A stretch of DNA of 64,000 nucleotides, from NCBI RefSeq assembly GCF_033473495.1, contig NC_088942.1:2480001-2544000 (forward strand), in the 5' to 3' direction. Shown here piece after piece: positions 46,338 to 58,800 of the stretch; the stretch's first letter is position 1; each line of letters opens with the position of its first letter. The notes beneath the pieces were generated by a model. The model was not told the DNA's origin and ran no database searches. It saw nothing but the letters and a program-made list of their open reading frames with translations. The stretch comes from Cercospora beticola (taxonomy: Eukaryota > Ascomycota > Dothideomycetes > Mycosphaerellales > Mycosphaerellaceae). The position numbers and the translations under genes were made by a program.

Positions 46338-49300
46338 TCAGCGCGACCAGAACATCACAAGATCGTCGAAGTCCCGTTCGTTCAGAACCGAATCGCATCT
46401 TCCATCATCTGACCTCAGAGCTCTTCTGATTGCAAAGGATTCGGTTCTGAATGCTGCACAGCTTTCCAAGTTCTTCTGTGCTGCGCAGACTTGGCTCATC
46501 TTGAATAAGGCACGAGCAAGTGATGCGGCGTAGATCCTTGATGTGGAGAACATTGCGATCGCGCTGTTGAGAAATTGCCTGCTCGAAATCAGTACTAAAA
46601 TACATGGCTTAGATTGTGATGGAGCGCACTCAGCTAGTGATAGATTTCCCAGCCTCAGATGATGGTCTCCAAGACGAAAAGCTGTATCTGCCGTCCGGAA
46701 ATGTTTCTCTCCCAGAGTGTTTCTGTACTGCTCGTACGCACGCTGATGATAATCCAGGCTGATGCCGAAATCTCCAAGATCATGGTGTACGTTGCCTAGT
46801 CCGTACAAAATCTTCCCAGTTCTAAAATTCCGCATCAGCACAGCTCAAGTGACAGATCTCATGGACACAAACTTGAAGGTTTTAACATCATCAAAGCCGT
46901 ATTCTTCCTCGCAAGCTTCTCGAATCTCACTCAACACGGATTCCGCGTCCAGTGGTTTTCCCTGCACCCAAAGAACGAGGCCCAAGTTCGGCAATGCGTA
47001 ATCTAGCATTGTGGGCACAAAGTCGGGAAGCGTCCGTATGATTTCCGCCGAACGTCTAAAGCATGCCTCGGCCTCAACAAATTCTTGATTTAAACCATAA
47101 GCCAGTCCAGTTTCGTTCCATATACATGCCTCTTCGTGATCGGCGCAAGTCTGTTCGGTCCGGGTCTTGTGTTCTAAATGAAGCTCCAACCACTTTCTGT
47201 TGTACACCAACGCGCCTTCTCGGTCGCCAGTATCCGTGGCCGCTGCACCCTGGTAGTTGTAGCAACATCTTAAAATCTCTGACACTTGCGCTGCGTCTTG
47301 ATCTCGATTTTGTCGACATATAATCTCTACCGTCGCGAAATATTTCTTGGATTCTTCTGGCATTCCACGCTCGTATAGGAACCTAAGACCAGTCAACAGA
47401 TCTCCCAGAAGCTCACATGTTTGAGCAAAGGACAGACTTACCAACCAGCCTCGTTGATCAGCTTTGCAAACTCAAGGTATAGCTGGCCATGAGGATTCTT
47501 GTGAGACGGGCGGCTCCAAAGCTGTTGAAGGAAGGCGATATGTGGCAGGAGCGTTTCACATTGCGGCCACCTGCTGCGATCGTGCCACTGGCGGGCCTTC
47601 AGGAACGGCCAAGTCCTGGATACAGCTCGAGCGACCATAAGAAGCATATATGAAGCTGCATCTTGACCCATATGTGCGCGGACTGATTCCTTCACCAAAT
47701 CATGGACAATGATAACTCGGTCTTTCTTCTCATATGTAATGCGGGAGCTTTGAATCAGGTTCAACTTTGCGTTCTGGAAGCGCAGCTCGCTGGCACGAAA
47801 CTGAGGTATTGCAGCTTCCAAGAACTCTTTGTCGCACACAAGTTCTTCTGAAACTCCACCAGGTGCCAGGAACGAAAGAACTCGAAGCAGTGCGAGGTCT
47901 TCTGGACGATCGCTTGTATCGGCTCTAGACATCCACATTGTGGCAATAGTTTGCCGAAGACCTGTTGAGGTTACAGAATTAGAGCCCGCGGCTGTATCCA
48001 GGAATTCTCCAGGATTTTCATGCTCCCACATTCGCAGTAAGTCTCCATAACGAAGGTTCATAGTGCGAATATTCCCGGCCATTTGTTGTATCGCCAGAGG
48101 CAGACCACCGAGCTTTCGACAGATCGTCTCAAGAGTCGCTGCATCTTGACAGTCTGATGTTTCCGCTGTCAGGCTCAGTAGCATCATCCGCGTCTCCGCG
48201 AGCGTGAGTGGCTTAAGCTCAAGAGTACCAGACAGAGGCAAAGACCGAGCAAAAGTCGCTTCCGAGTCCAAGATACTGCTGCTGCTAGCATCTCGAGTAG
48301 TGACTAGTACTGTACCCTGGCCTTCAAACGGCCAGTACTCGGCCAAGCCAGCCAGGGACTCCACATCGTCAAAGACAATCAGCCATCGAGCTTCTGGGCT
48401 GCGAGCCGCCTTATTAGGTGCAACATATCTTGGTTCGGCGAGCCATCCTTTCACAATTGCGCGGCCCACGGCGAGATCATGACTCTCCTCCGCACGAAAA
48501 AGACCAATACTCGTGCCAATTCCGACAAACTCGCCCGCTAGCGATTCAATCTTGCTTGCTTTAAGCCAAAACACAGCATCGAAGTTGTGTTTTCGTGTCT
48601 GAACCCAGTACTGCGCCAAACTCGTCTTGCCAATACCACCCATTCCATATATCACAAATGAACGTAGCCCAGATAGGCTCAAGTCTGGAGGACTAGCTGG
48701 TCCCAAGCTCAGGAGTTTTTCATCCATGATAAGGAGATCCTCCGCCCGTCCGAAGAGTTCTTTGCTCATAGGTCGGACTGTCGTTACACTTGGGGGCAGT
48801 CTCGCCGGCGGCTTTGACATCTCTACTGGGGTCCTACGGGCCACCACTTCAAATGAGTCATCTGTGGTCCCAGTGACAGCATCCGCAGAGCCGTAGCTAC
48901 CATTCCGATCATGATGAGGCGCATATCTTGATTTTCTGATATCGGCTCTGAGCACTACGAGATCTGGTTCGCTTGGACCGCACGATGTACTGTGGATTAG
49001 CTCAGTTGGAATTTCATCTTATCGCAGTCAGACAAAGAGTGACCCTGGAAGCTCTAAATCGGGAACTTACGATCTTCGAAACGTGCCGCAACTTCACTAG
49101 GTGCTTCGCGCGCGAGTTTAGTGATCATTGCCAGCGCCTTGAGCTCAGCTTCAGACTCTCGAGGTAGCAAAGCAACATGGCGATGGTCCAGCGGAGCCCC
49201 TATTGCCTCACTCGCAGTGAAAGACAGTTGCACCTGCGCTTCACCAACAATCTGGAGCTGGTCAGAGGACATTGCTGAAAGCTGGTTGGCGATAGACTCA

Positions 49301-50010
49301 CAGTCTGTTCTCTGTGATAGCTGAACAGCATTCGAGCTTTGAACTTGACCTTGGTTTTATAGCGCTCGTACACTGATAGAACTGGTATGCTCAGACTTGA
49401 GCCCTCGAAATGCCGTCCAAGTTGATCGAGCTCAATTAGGTCGCTGCTTGAAATGGGTTTCCCAGAACCCAAATGGAAACAATTCATGATGCTCTCGAAA
49501 ACATTATTGCTGGTACTGTTGAATGCTTTGTGGGGAGTTCCCAAGAAGATGATCCCCGATAGAGTCTTAGACACAGTAAGATAGCTGTACTGGCAATCAT
49601 GCACATGTTTGAGCGCCTGTACAAGGATCAGCTCCATGCGTACATTAATAGAACGAGACAGTCTACTTGTTGAAGAACGAGGCCGCCGAGACTATGGCAG
49701 ACAAAGCAGATCGGGCGCCGGTCCTGCTTCTAGATGTCAGCTCGGATCCATGTCGTTGTTTGAGTCTGCATACAGTCTGATGGTAATAAGTCTCTAAATC
49801 AGCTAGCAGTATCTCAGCATGTCGCTCTATGTATTCCACCATGCTGTTCTTAGCATAATCGGTGCCATATCGGAAACTCCATAGTTGTGCGGAACGCGTT
49901 GTCTTGTTCACGGTTTGCAGCCAAGGCCAGTCGTCCGGTCGGACCGCTCCAATGCCAGGCACCACAATTATGCTGCATACTACATCAGCTTCGAACAAGA
50001 CCATCGACAT
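46338..50010 (-). CDS. NLR-like protein: hydrolase, NB-ARC, TPR (cassette copy 1)
   Basis: Eight exons: 50010..49774, 49723..49667, 49616..49302, 49257..49071, about 48963..47442, 47382..46873, 46821..46630 and 46581..46338, about 1087 residues. The N-terminal alpha/beta-hydrolase begins IIVVPGIGAVRPDDWPW, has the nucleophile elbow CHSLGG (Ser about 90) and GIIFLGTPH. The NB-ARC domain has the P-loop YGMGGIGKTS (near 373), Walker B WLIVFDDVES, ILVTTRD-type RNBS-B as VLVTTRD and GLPLAIQQ. The C-terminal third is TPR-like and ends FWSR. Such STAND proteins are fungal intracellular receptors linked to non-self recognition and cell death. The intron near 48964-49070 has several possible acceptors. 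An additional upstream first exon, as in copy 2, cannot be excluded; the chosen start reads straight into the domain. Confidence 0.88.
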
Positions 50011-51401
50011 CGGGGAACCGACTCTATTAGCTTCTCGCCGATATCATCTCCAAGCCGTTCCAGCATCTTGATGTACAGCTGGAGTGTAGAACCTGGCCAA
50101 ATGCGAAAGTTTATGCCGGCCTTTCTCAGCGTCGTCGTTAGCAACTCGATCGAGCAATGTGCGGCAGATGATCTGTTTTGCACGAGATGTGAAAATCAAA
50201 GGATTCTCTTCGCCCAAGGGGCCGCGGAATGCGAACACTCAGCCGCGCCAGGCAGTGCGTCCTCGGCTCAGGGCATGCTGCACTGCTCGACTGCAACTGC
50301 AGGATCCTTATGTGCCATGAGCAACTAATGCGAGACTTGCAGGGAGCAATGATAAGCTCGAAACGAGCCACGATTCAGAGCGGGGTTCGCTTGCATCGCA
50401 TACGGCTGGAGTACAAGAGGCAGTGATGCCTGTGGGCTTCACCTGCCCGCTATGCGGTCGTATCACGCAAGTACGGATTCGCGATTAGGTGCACCAGTCC
50501 ACAGGCAAAGCACACTGCGACTGGACGATGCGCCTCCAATAGATGGTTCGTACCATCGTGGGGCACCGGGTCCACGAACTCGTCACTTTTAGTAAAGCAA
50601 GGTATGCCATCGGATTGAACTTGTTACCTTATCAACAATAAAGCCTGGAATTCGTGCTGAAAATGTTGATCCAGAACAGGCTTGTGGAATTACGGCGTCG
50701 GCGGTGAAGACGGAGATCCATATCACAAGATTGCCGCAAACAGTAGCACCAACTTCCAAGCCACAGAGCCATAGATTGGTTGCACGGTTCAGAGGCTGTG
50801 CAGCATGTGGGTGTGCGTCCTTAAAGTCTCGTTAGGAGAAGATTCGTGCGCACAGGACCTCTGTAAGCTTTGACAACAGGGACTATGTTGCTTGTCTCAG
50901 TTTGTGCAGACTTTCCAATTTATCGCGACTAGAAGAAGGCCATGAGATTTTACTCGTGAACCTGAGAGGTGGAGTAGACGCGCTCTTTCCAGGTTTCCTT
51001 CAGTAGTGGCCGCCCCTCGGGTCCCGGAGCTTTTTCTCCCGAGAAGATCTTGGACCGCAGTACAATACCTTTCGCGCCTTGCGCGGCAAGTTGAGGAGCA
51101 GAAGTATCTCGTCATGGGCCTTGCAGCCTCATCCTGCATGCTGATGGAGTAAGCTTTGGTCTGCTGAGCGTCGAAGCTATAGCACCACGAAAGAACGGCG
51201 TGTAATGTTGAGAAGGCAATCGTCGGGCATCAGCGGAGAAAACACCTCATGACGGAGTGTGCCGTAAGTCTTGGTCACACCCTGAGTTATGCCCACCAGC
51301 CCGACTGCACCGCCTCTGCCATAAAATGGTCCCGATCTCCATTATCTGCATGTGAAGCAAGACCTTCCCTTCATAAAGCTAGCTTTGCCCTCCTGCTCAC
51401 C
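50011..51401. other. Divergent region between NLR copy 1 and AsaB-like copy 1
   Basis: This 1.4 kb holds the promoters of two divergent genes. A protein-like minus-strand frame at 50044-50238 (with ENPLIFTSRAKQIICRTLL) has no ATG and could not be joined to the NLR; it may be a remnant. In copy 2 the equivalent region is only about 0.5 kb. Confidence 0.4.
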
Positions 51402-52435
51402 ATGCCTGGTGATGTCCAGACAGAAACCTACTATGCTGATCGGGACGAAAAATTTCGCTCCGAAAAGCCATACGAGCTCAAATTCGTTCCGTCAGAGAAC
51501 TTCCCTCTTACCAACATGAACTGGTCTCGATACGATGACATCAATGTCACGGATATTCGTGGCTATGAAGACCAGTATAGCCCCGTCGAGCACGGCTTCC
51601 AGCTCAGTACCATGAAAACAACGCTTGAATACGGAGATTTTGATGATCCTGTGAAAATAGAACAAGTCTATATGAAAGAGGTCGCAGATTGTCTTCGATC
51701 GAAGCTCGACGCCGCACGTGTGCTCGCATTTGATTACAACGTGAGAGCACTGACAAAAGTACTTGATGAAGGCTCATGTGGTTTTGCAGATCCGCAAAAG
51801 CCAGGCTCAATATCCGCTGTCAAGCGGTGAAGCGGCCTCGTTTGAGACTCCGGCCACCATTGTGCACATAGGTGAGGGTCAGAGCCGCATAGACGAAACG
51901 CGGCGTATTGATCGCTGCAGACTCAACGCAGTCATGGACGGCGCACATGCACAGGCACTATTGCAAAAGTGATCCGGACCTCGCAAGTTTCACCCGCTAC
52001 CAATACGTGAAGTACGAGAATGCCCCTACAAACACAACACGCGCTGACATCACGAACAAGTCTTTGGAGGCCGCTTCGGGGTCCCGTCAAGAGATGGCCA
52101 CTGATGCTCTGCGATTGGTCGACATATAAACCAGATCAAGACTCCATCGCTCGAGACATTGTCTATCCCGACGACGCCGTGGAGACATACGTGATCTATC
52201 ACAACCCGAACCACCAGTTCTACTACGTCAGTCAGCAGACCTCCGAGGAGGTTTGGATTATGGTGCAGACAGACTCCAGCCATCCGAAAGGTATCATGGT
52301 GTTATATTGTCTTTCGACCAATACTGACACTGCAAATTGGCAGGCGTGCCTCATACAGCGTTCCCCACCGCACCGAACGTCAATGAAGAGGAACGCGAGA
52401 GCATTGAGGTGCGCGCGATCGTCTACTATGATTGA
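51402..52435 (+). CDS. AsaB/CmcJ-like oxidoreductase, cassette copy 1
   Basis: Five exons, 51402..51740, 51790..51871, 51921..52011, 52061..52290 and 52344..52435, give 277 residues. All four introns are 49-53 bases. What first looks like a frameshift near 51970 is resolved by the second intron, which also rebuilds the conserved HID motif (His 139, Asp 141). Other family marks are VTDIRGYE, LWRPLRGPVKRWPLMLCDW, YYVSQQTSEEVW, PHTAF (His 251) and ERESIEVRAIVYY. The family includes AsaB of aspergillic acid synthesis, CmcJ and NvfI, fungal and bacterial hydroxylases or desaturases; HxD plus a distal His would fit a non-haem iron site. The gene is divergent from the NLR and paralogous to 60239-61287. 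Confidence 0.88.
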
Positions 52436-52603
52436 GTTCCGCTCTCCATATCGCAACAACGCCCAATCGCCGCCCAATCCTCGACGGATCGACGTGCCGT
52501 ATAGACGACCTCACTGTGCTCCAAATGACAGAGTTCGAAGCCCTGAGCCAGTGCGGACGAACGCTGCGGGTCTCAGTTGCAGACAGAAGACTGTATAACC
52601 TGT

Positions 52604-52807
52604 TCACTTCTTGGGCTCTGATGTCTTGCTCGTGTCATGGTAGACATGTTTCCAGGCCGTCGCGTTTAAGCTAGAGCCACCTTGCAGCATCAATCCACCT
52701 TTTGGCACCTGGATCATTGAAGCGTGGGAGCGGCGCATGGGCGAAGTGGTGTCGGTGGGGGATGTGACACGACCGAGCGATTTCCAAGGCTGTCTTGTGG
52801 TTTCCAT
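52604..52807 (-). CDS. Small GGSSLNA-motif protein, copy S2
   Basis: A frame of 67 residues starting METTRQPWKS in a good initiation context and ending TSEPKK. Its core VPKGGLMLQGGSSLNATAWK, then HVYHDTSK, matches copy S1 at 40841-41074 very closely. It is convergent with AsaB-like copy 1 (169 bases away) and on the same strand as CorA-like copy 2, about 1 kb further. The constant place between the oxidoreductase and the next unit, together with the repeated core, argues for a real gene although it is short. Function unknown; no signal peptide or membrane segment. Confidence 0.55.
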   Translation of the reverse strand: METTRQPWKSLGRVTSPTDTTSPMRRSHASMIQVPKGGLMLQGGSSLNATAWKHVYHDTSKTSEPKK

Positions 52808-53767
52808 TGCCGACCTGACCTCGAGCTTTCAATACTGCGCCAAATCAATGGCTCCATGGGATGCATGATTGCTTACGATTTGGTGATGATGTGTGCGGAA
52901 TTTTCTATGAGCCCAAATCTCATTCAGTTGCGGATATCGACTACGAAATCTATGCACAGCGAGACGAAGAAATATTATTCGCTTACGAGTCACAAAAGGC
53001 TCAAGACCTCCCAGCCCGCTGAAATTACCAGCACACGGACCTTGGTCTGAAAACGTGCTGGTTCGTACCAGGTCGTCTGTGCCTCAAGGAGAAAGGTTAC
53101 ACAGGCAGAATTTCCATTGGCTGGCATAATTCGTAGAATTGCGGAACGGCGTCGTGAGGCGCAGCCTGAGCTGGACTCTACGCAGCGTATGTGTTGTTCA
53201 CATGATCAATCCTCTGTGCTAGCAGCACTTGTGCGTGACGTAGCATGTTTTTACCACAACTTATAGATCCATTCCGCAGTCCTGATACTTAGCGCTGGGG
53301 ACCGGAAAATTGCCAGCGGTATTTCGTGATACTATGGCAAAGCCGTGGTCTCCGTGGCATCATGGGCACTGCTGCCTAGACTGCTGAGCACCCATTATCA
53401 TGACCAACGCAAAGACGCACGATCGATGCGCAAGGTGGAAATGCGTGATCATAAACTTCTGATTGAAGGAATAAATAGAGACATCGAAACATTATGCGCA
53501 AAGCATTTGGGATTTTGCACATTCCAGAGGGCTATTCAATGGAGAGGACTACGAAAACTTGGTAACCTTTCTGTCTCGCCCCTTCGATCTTATGATTGAA
53601 CTTGCTGCAGTCTGCAGAGCGTGGTCCATTGCAGCAGCCGTCGTCTCGACCACCATCGCTTCACAAATGGACCCAAATCTCGAACCCCCGGAGGTTTGCT
53701 TTGTACGAGATCGAAGATCTGGTGCAGATTCGTCCAAAAAGTGTGACGTCTGTGGCTCTTGAATCGC
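52808..53767. other. Intergenic region with a protein-like remnant
   Basis: On the plus strand from 52860 a frame reads CGIFYEPKSHSVADIDYEIY and, after one stop, CWFVPGRLCLKEKGYTGRI. The composition is more protein-like than chance and suggests a broken gene of unknown family. No intron removes the stop convincingly. Confidence 0.3.
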
Positions 53768-55558
53768 TCAGACCATCGGTTCTGACATTGTTCGCAAGTC
53801 GAATGTGTCAACCTGTTTGGGCCCGGTTGTCGTCGCATCTTCGGAATTTCTTGTTACTTTGTACATCGACCGGCATTTAGCAGCCAGTCGTTGTATCTGC
53901 TGCTTTTCTACCTGCATCATCAGAATGGAAAGCAGAACGATTGGCATAGCCACCGCAAAGAAAACCCAGATGCTAAGCTGCCCATTGTCGATCTCTCTCG
54001 AGTTCATCCCGAAAAATGCACAGACGAAGGAGAGGGGAATGAAGACGAACGCTAATTTGGTCAGCTTGGTGACGGTGGCTGCCTGTTCGATAGCACGCTG
54101 CGACTCGCGAAGCATCGCATTGTTCATGATGATGGTCATCCCGCCGTTGCACTGCCCGAGCATATACTCAGCGCGGGTTTTCAGATGCGCGAAGTCTTCC
54201 AGTAATGCTTTTAGAATGACAGTAGCTGTGGTTTTCTGTGTTTCGTTGACGTCCGTCCGGGGAACAGACTCAATGAACTTCTCGACGGCGGTGAGATTCT
54301 CTTTAATCCTGTCGAGGTGGCGTTCGATGATTCGCTGGTAGTGTAGCAGGTTCAGCAGGGTTGGATTCTTCTCTTCAACCATGCGCTTCGGGTCCCGGAC
54401 AGAGTCAATCTTGGTTTGGAGAAGGTTCAAGACCTGAGATTCCGACGCAGCAACGTGAGAAAAGATCCCCTCGAGTGCCAGTGCTGGAATGCGTCGCGCG
54501 AGATCCGTGTCTTTCAACTGATCGCCCAAGTAAGGCAGATGCTGAGCACTCTGCACCATCGATCCCGGAGGAGCCGGAACTTCTACTCCTCGTGATTCTT
54601 CGAGTGCGATGTCAGGCCAGTATTGCACAGTGGGCATCCATTTCGTGGCCGCAAAGGAACCCTCATACCAAGGTGCCCCCCATACGGGCGTACCACAGTC
54701 TGACCAGATGACAGCTGCCAACTGTTAGCATGTGTTCTTGGGCAGGACATCTCTTACTCACCAATCCACCCATGCCCAATCTCCTTGGTGAAGATGGAAA
54801 TGTCTTGCTCGAACATAGAGTGTCGTCCGTCGAGGACCGAAAATTCGCGCACAATCATATCGCCGACTTGCCATCCAGACGCGCGCTTCAAAGCTCTGAA
54901 ATACTTTTTCATGCCCTGGGCTGCTTCGTCTCGCAACTTATCGACAGCTCGCTGGTCTACGAATCGTGCTCCCAGATCTCGATGGCCGATTGTGGAACTT
55001 CGTAGCCTGATGAAATGAGTCCTTTTTGATGGCAGTCCGGGCAAACTAAAGTGGTCTGGTCGCCCTACTGAAGCACGAAAGTCGAGATGCTGTAGCCAGA
55101 ACTCGGGATCAATTCTGTACTTGGCCCCGATAGCATTCAGCCACGATGGTGAAGGATGCCCTTGCATGAATAATACATGGTTCTCTTCACCAGAAATCAG
55201 CTCGTCTGTGCCAATGGCTTGCATATCCTCAGCTCCTGCGAGGTTCAGAGAGGAGGACAGCCTGGCGCTGAGACGATGAAGTCTGGCATAAGGTCGTGGC
55301 TGCGACAGCGATCCACGTTCCCTGTCGGAGATTATCTCAAGGCTGTCGAAGGCAGAGCATAGATAATTTGCCAGGTTCCAATAGTGTGGTCCGGGATGTG
55401 GAGTCTTGACAGTTTCACACCGAGAGTGCGAAAGGACTCGATCTGCGTAATGCCGGTCTGCTGATATACCGACTGTGAATCGTAAGTAAAGTGACTGCAC
55501 TCCGTGTATGGGTTGGTTTACCAGCAGAGCGGGAAAGCAGCGAGCGCGAGCCTTCCAT
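53768..55558 (-). CDS. CorA-like two-helix membrane protein, cassette copy 2
   Basis: Three exons, 55558..55522, 55472..54762 and 54714..53768, give 564 residues. The frame of exon 2 has no ATG, which forces the short first exon (MEGSRSLLSRSA); the first acceptor could be either TTCACAG or the next ATATCAG, differing by five codons. The second intron splits GWI-AVIWSDCG at the same place and phase as in copy 1. Shared marks are GHPSPSWLNAIGAKY, DPEFWLQHLDF, a long coiled helical region, then AFVFIPLSFVCAFFGMN at about residue 485 and the second helix SIWVFFAVAMPIVLLSIL. The cytosolic tail after the second helix is about 30 residues longer than in copy 1. It is 340 bases downstream of NLR copy 2 on the same strand. 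Confidence 0.85.
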
Positions 55559-55897
55559 TGCCGACGCTCCTTAAGCTTGGGTCATCGGATCGAGTGTTCT
55601 GGTGGTCTAAGACGTAGGGCCGATGCGAAGAACTCGGAATATAGCAGGCTGCTGTTTCGCAGGTTGCGCTGCTTGGTGCCCACAGTAGAGTTGCCTGCTG
55701 CTAGCATGGGTGTTAACTGAACGGAGGCCGCCCAGTTGCCTTGATGACCGCTTGCATGAGTCTACTGCAAGCCAACGAAGCGGGTGGCTTGCGTTGGCGG
55801 TGCATGCACTCAGGCTAAATTGGTCTTTGGGGAACCCAATCGTACCCATCCCACTGTTCACCGGTATGATACTGAGCTTGATCTGAAAGCTCCCAAC

Positions 55898-58800
55898 TCA
55901 TTTGGACCAGAACGTGACCAGTGCATCAAAATCAGCCTCACGCAGCTCACTATCTGGTTTTGCAGTCGCGTGCTTCACCTGCCGACGCAATTCCACAGCC
56001 CGCTGGAAACACTTGACGGCCGGGTCTTCGTCGTTCGTTGCAAAATAGGATTTCGAGAGCAGGAATGTCGATCTGGCTATCTCGCAGCGATATGATTCGG
56101 GATGAGCTTCCCAAACTGATAAGGCTTCATACAATAATTTCCTGGTGCCTCACTGTCAGCGTGGCTTTGCTAGGCGTGCGAGCTGCTCACCTTGCAGAAA
56201 TGTGGTCTTCTCTGCGTACGCAATGTTGCGCCACCTTGTGGCAAACATCAGCAGTCCGATGATGCTTCAGCCCAATAGTTGATTGGTACTGTTGAAGAGC
56301 CCTTCTATGGTATGACTCGCTCTCCAGTCGCTGACGTCTGTCGAATTGCACGTTTCCCAACGCGTGCAAGAATCTACCTGTTCTTGATACATTGTCAGCT
56401 TCGCCCGAGGTCGTTTCTCCGCTATGCTTACTCGAACGACTCGGTGTCCATGTAGCCGAATTTATCTTCTCGGGCTCGCAAACCTGATAGCAACATTTCG
56501 TAGGCCTCATCCAGTCGATTGCCCAGCCAGTATAGTAGCCCGAGATTCACTACAGGAAACGAGGCCATATGATCCTGGAAATTCGTGAGACTTCTATAGG
56601 TCTTTATCGACTTGTTGAACAACTTCTCTGCTTGTTCGACAGAGCCTTGCATCATGTGCCCAATGCCGCACTCGTTGTATGCTAGCGCCAGTCCAATGTC
56701 TGGCTCATCGCTGGCTTGACATGCCTCTTTTTTCATTTTGAGGAACATCTGACTGTGAGTAGCACATGCCTCTTGATCATTCATTGCATTACTGGTGGCA
56801 GCTAGAGCAAAGCTAATGTCACAAAGAAGCGTAAGTACACCGTCAGTCGCACGATCGAGGTGCGTCGCTATAGTCAATGCGGCATCGAGGAATGGCTTGG
56901 CAAAGTGAGGGTGGCCGCTCTCGTACTGCCACCTGGAGTTGAAGTCAGTTCTCAGGCGTTTCAAATGAACCAGTTTCGTACTCACCATCCTGCCTGACGC
57001 AATAATTCGGCTAATTTGGGGTCGGCATTGACCTTGCCATTCTCCCCATGCGCTCCCTCGTAGTGATTCTTGAAAGCAATGACGTGCGGATAGAGCCTGG
57101 CACGCTTACCCCAAAGGGCTATCTTATGCAGTGTCTCTGGTGTCACCTCAGGCCACGAATTGTACACCATTGCGACCGCAGCTGAGCAGATTTGCTTTTG
57201 GCGCTCGACCGACATCCGTGATCTGATGGTTTCGCGCAGCAAGCGATGAACAGAAAGCATATGTCCTTCGTCATCGAGCTTGCGCCTATTCACGAGTGCG
57301 GAGCGAAGTAGTTCTGCTCTGGCCTGAAAGTAGGCAAGTTTCGTTTCCGGGTATAGTGGAAGAGTCATGATGTCCTTTGGCGAATTCAAAAAGAGCTGTT
57401 CTTCCACTCCGCCTGGGTCAAGGAACGAGATGAGATCCAGAAGAACCACCGTACTGTCTTTGAGCTCACTTCTCCACCATATAGATTTTATGGTGCCCCT
57501 CGCGGTCTCGCGCTGTGAGTCGGATGATTCTTCCAGCAACCCATGACGTTCGTTATCATTGAGATACAGGTCCAGAAAGTCGTCCATCTCAAGGTATTGC
57601 TGACGAATCACACCCGCAATCTGCGCAATGGCGAGAGGAAGTCCGCCTAGTGTTCGTGAAATCTCACAGGCCTGTTCTTCGGAACCTCTGGCTCCCATCT
57701 TAATTAGGCACTCTCCTCCTTCGGTGTCTGTAAAAGGTGCCACGTCACGACCAATCGAATGAGAATCGAAAATGGTTTTTGCGTTCACATCTCGACTTGT
57801 GACCAGAATTGAACCTTTTCCATAGACTTGCTTCAGTGGTAGTAGCACGTTAATGTCATCCGCATTGTCGAAAACGATAAGCCAGTGTGCTTTGGTCTCG
57901 TTGAGGCTTCCGCCAGCGACTTCAGTGCGCTTGATGGGATTAGCTAGCCAGTGTTTTGCTAGCTCTCGGTTGACCACAGGATAATGAACCTCGGACTTTT
58001 TGTTGAGTTCTAGCTGAAGGGGAATCTGGCTGAGATCAAATTCCAGCAGCTCCTTCTCGTCTGCTCGAATCCAAAATATGGCATCAAACCGGTCGCTCCG
58101 CGAGTGCACAAATTCGAGAGCTATCTCGGTCTTGCCCACGCCGGGCATACCGCAAAGCGCAACATATTTCGGTCTTGCAGGGTCAGAGTTTGCATTCCCC
58201 GGTAACAAAACTCGATCCAGCACTCGGAGTTCCTCGTCGCGGCCAAAGAAGTGCTCGTTTCTTTCCATACTGTTGATGCTGATGCAAGGCAGCCTCGCTT
58301 GATAGTCCGAAGCATCGAATGTCTGCAAAATTGAAGACATGTCGAAGGTGTCGGTCCCCTGACCTGGGGCGTAGTCTGGCCGTACTACCTTATTGCCATT
58401 CAGCAATGTGCCAGCATCAACAGAACTCTGCGCCCTATTCGTGACGCGGGAATTGGATCCTCGAGTGAAGACGTGAGTTGTTGGTCGCGTCTGGTCTGGC
58501 TTGGTCGAAGGAGAGCCCATGTCATCGGCCTCGGCCACTCGATTTGGAACAATGAAGTCTCGGCTCAAGGCTTTGGATGCCATGTTAGCTGATTTCGCGC
58601 AAACAGCATTCGCAGAGATACATGCCCAAAATTGCATCTTTTGCAGACACTGGTGGAAGCCTGGCCTGCATGTTCTGGCCAGCATTGCCAAGCGGTGCGC
58701 GAAGCCATTGGTGAAAGTCATCGATAGAAACGTTCTGCTCGCACAGCACATCAACCAAGTCGCCATGCTGTAAATGTACACCGAGACAAAACTCATGGGC

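Noticed and set aside
50044..50238. Extra N-terminal exon or separate gene upstream of NLR copy 1
   Set aside because: The frame has no ATG and directly follows a stop; no donor and acceptor pair joined it to the receptor in phase.
51960..51975. Frameshift in AsaB-like copy 1
   Set aside because: An intron at 51872-51920, matched by the same intron in copy 2, restores the frame and the HID motif.
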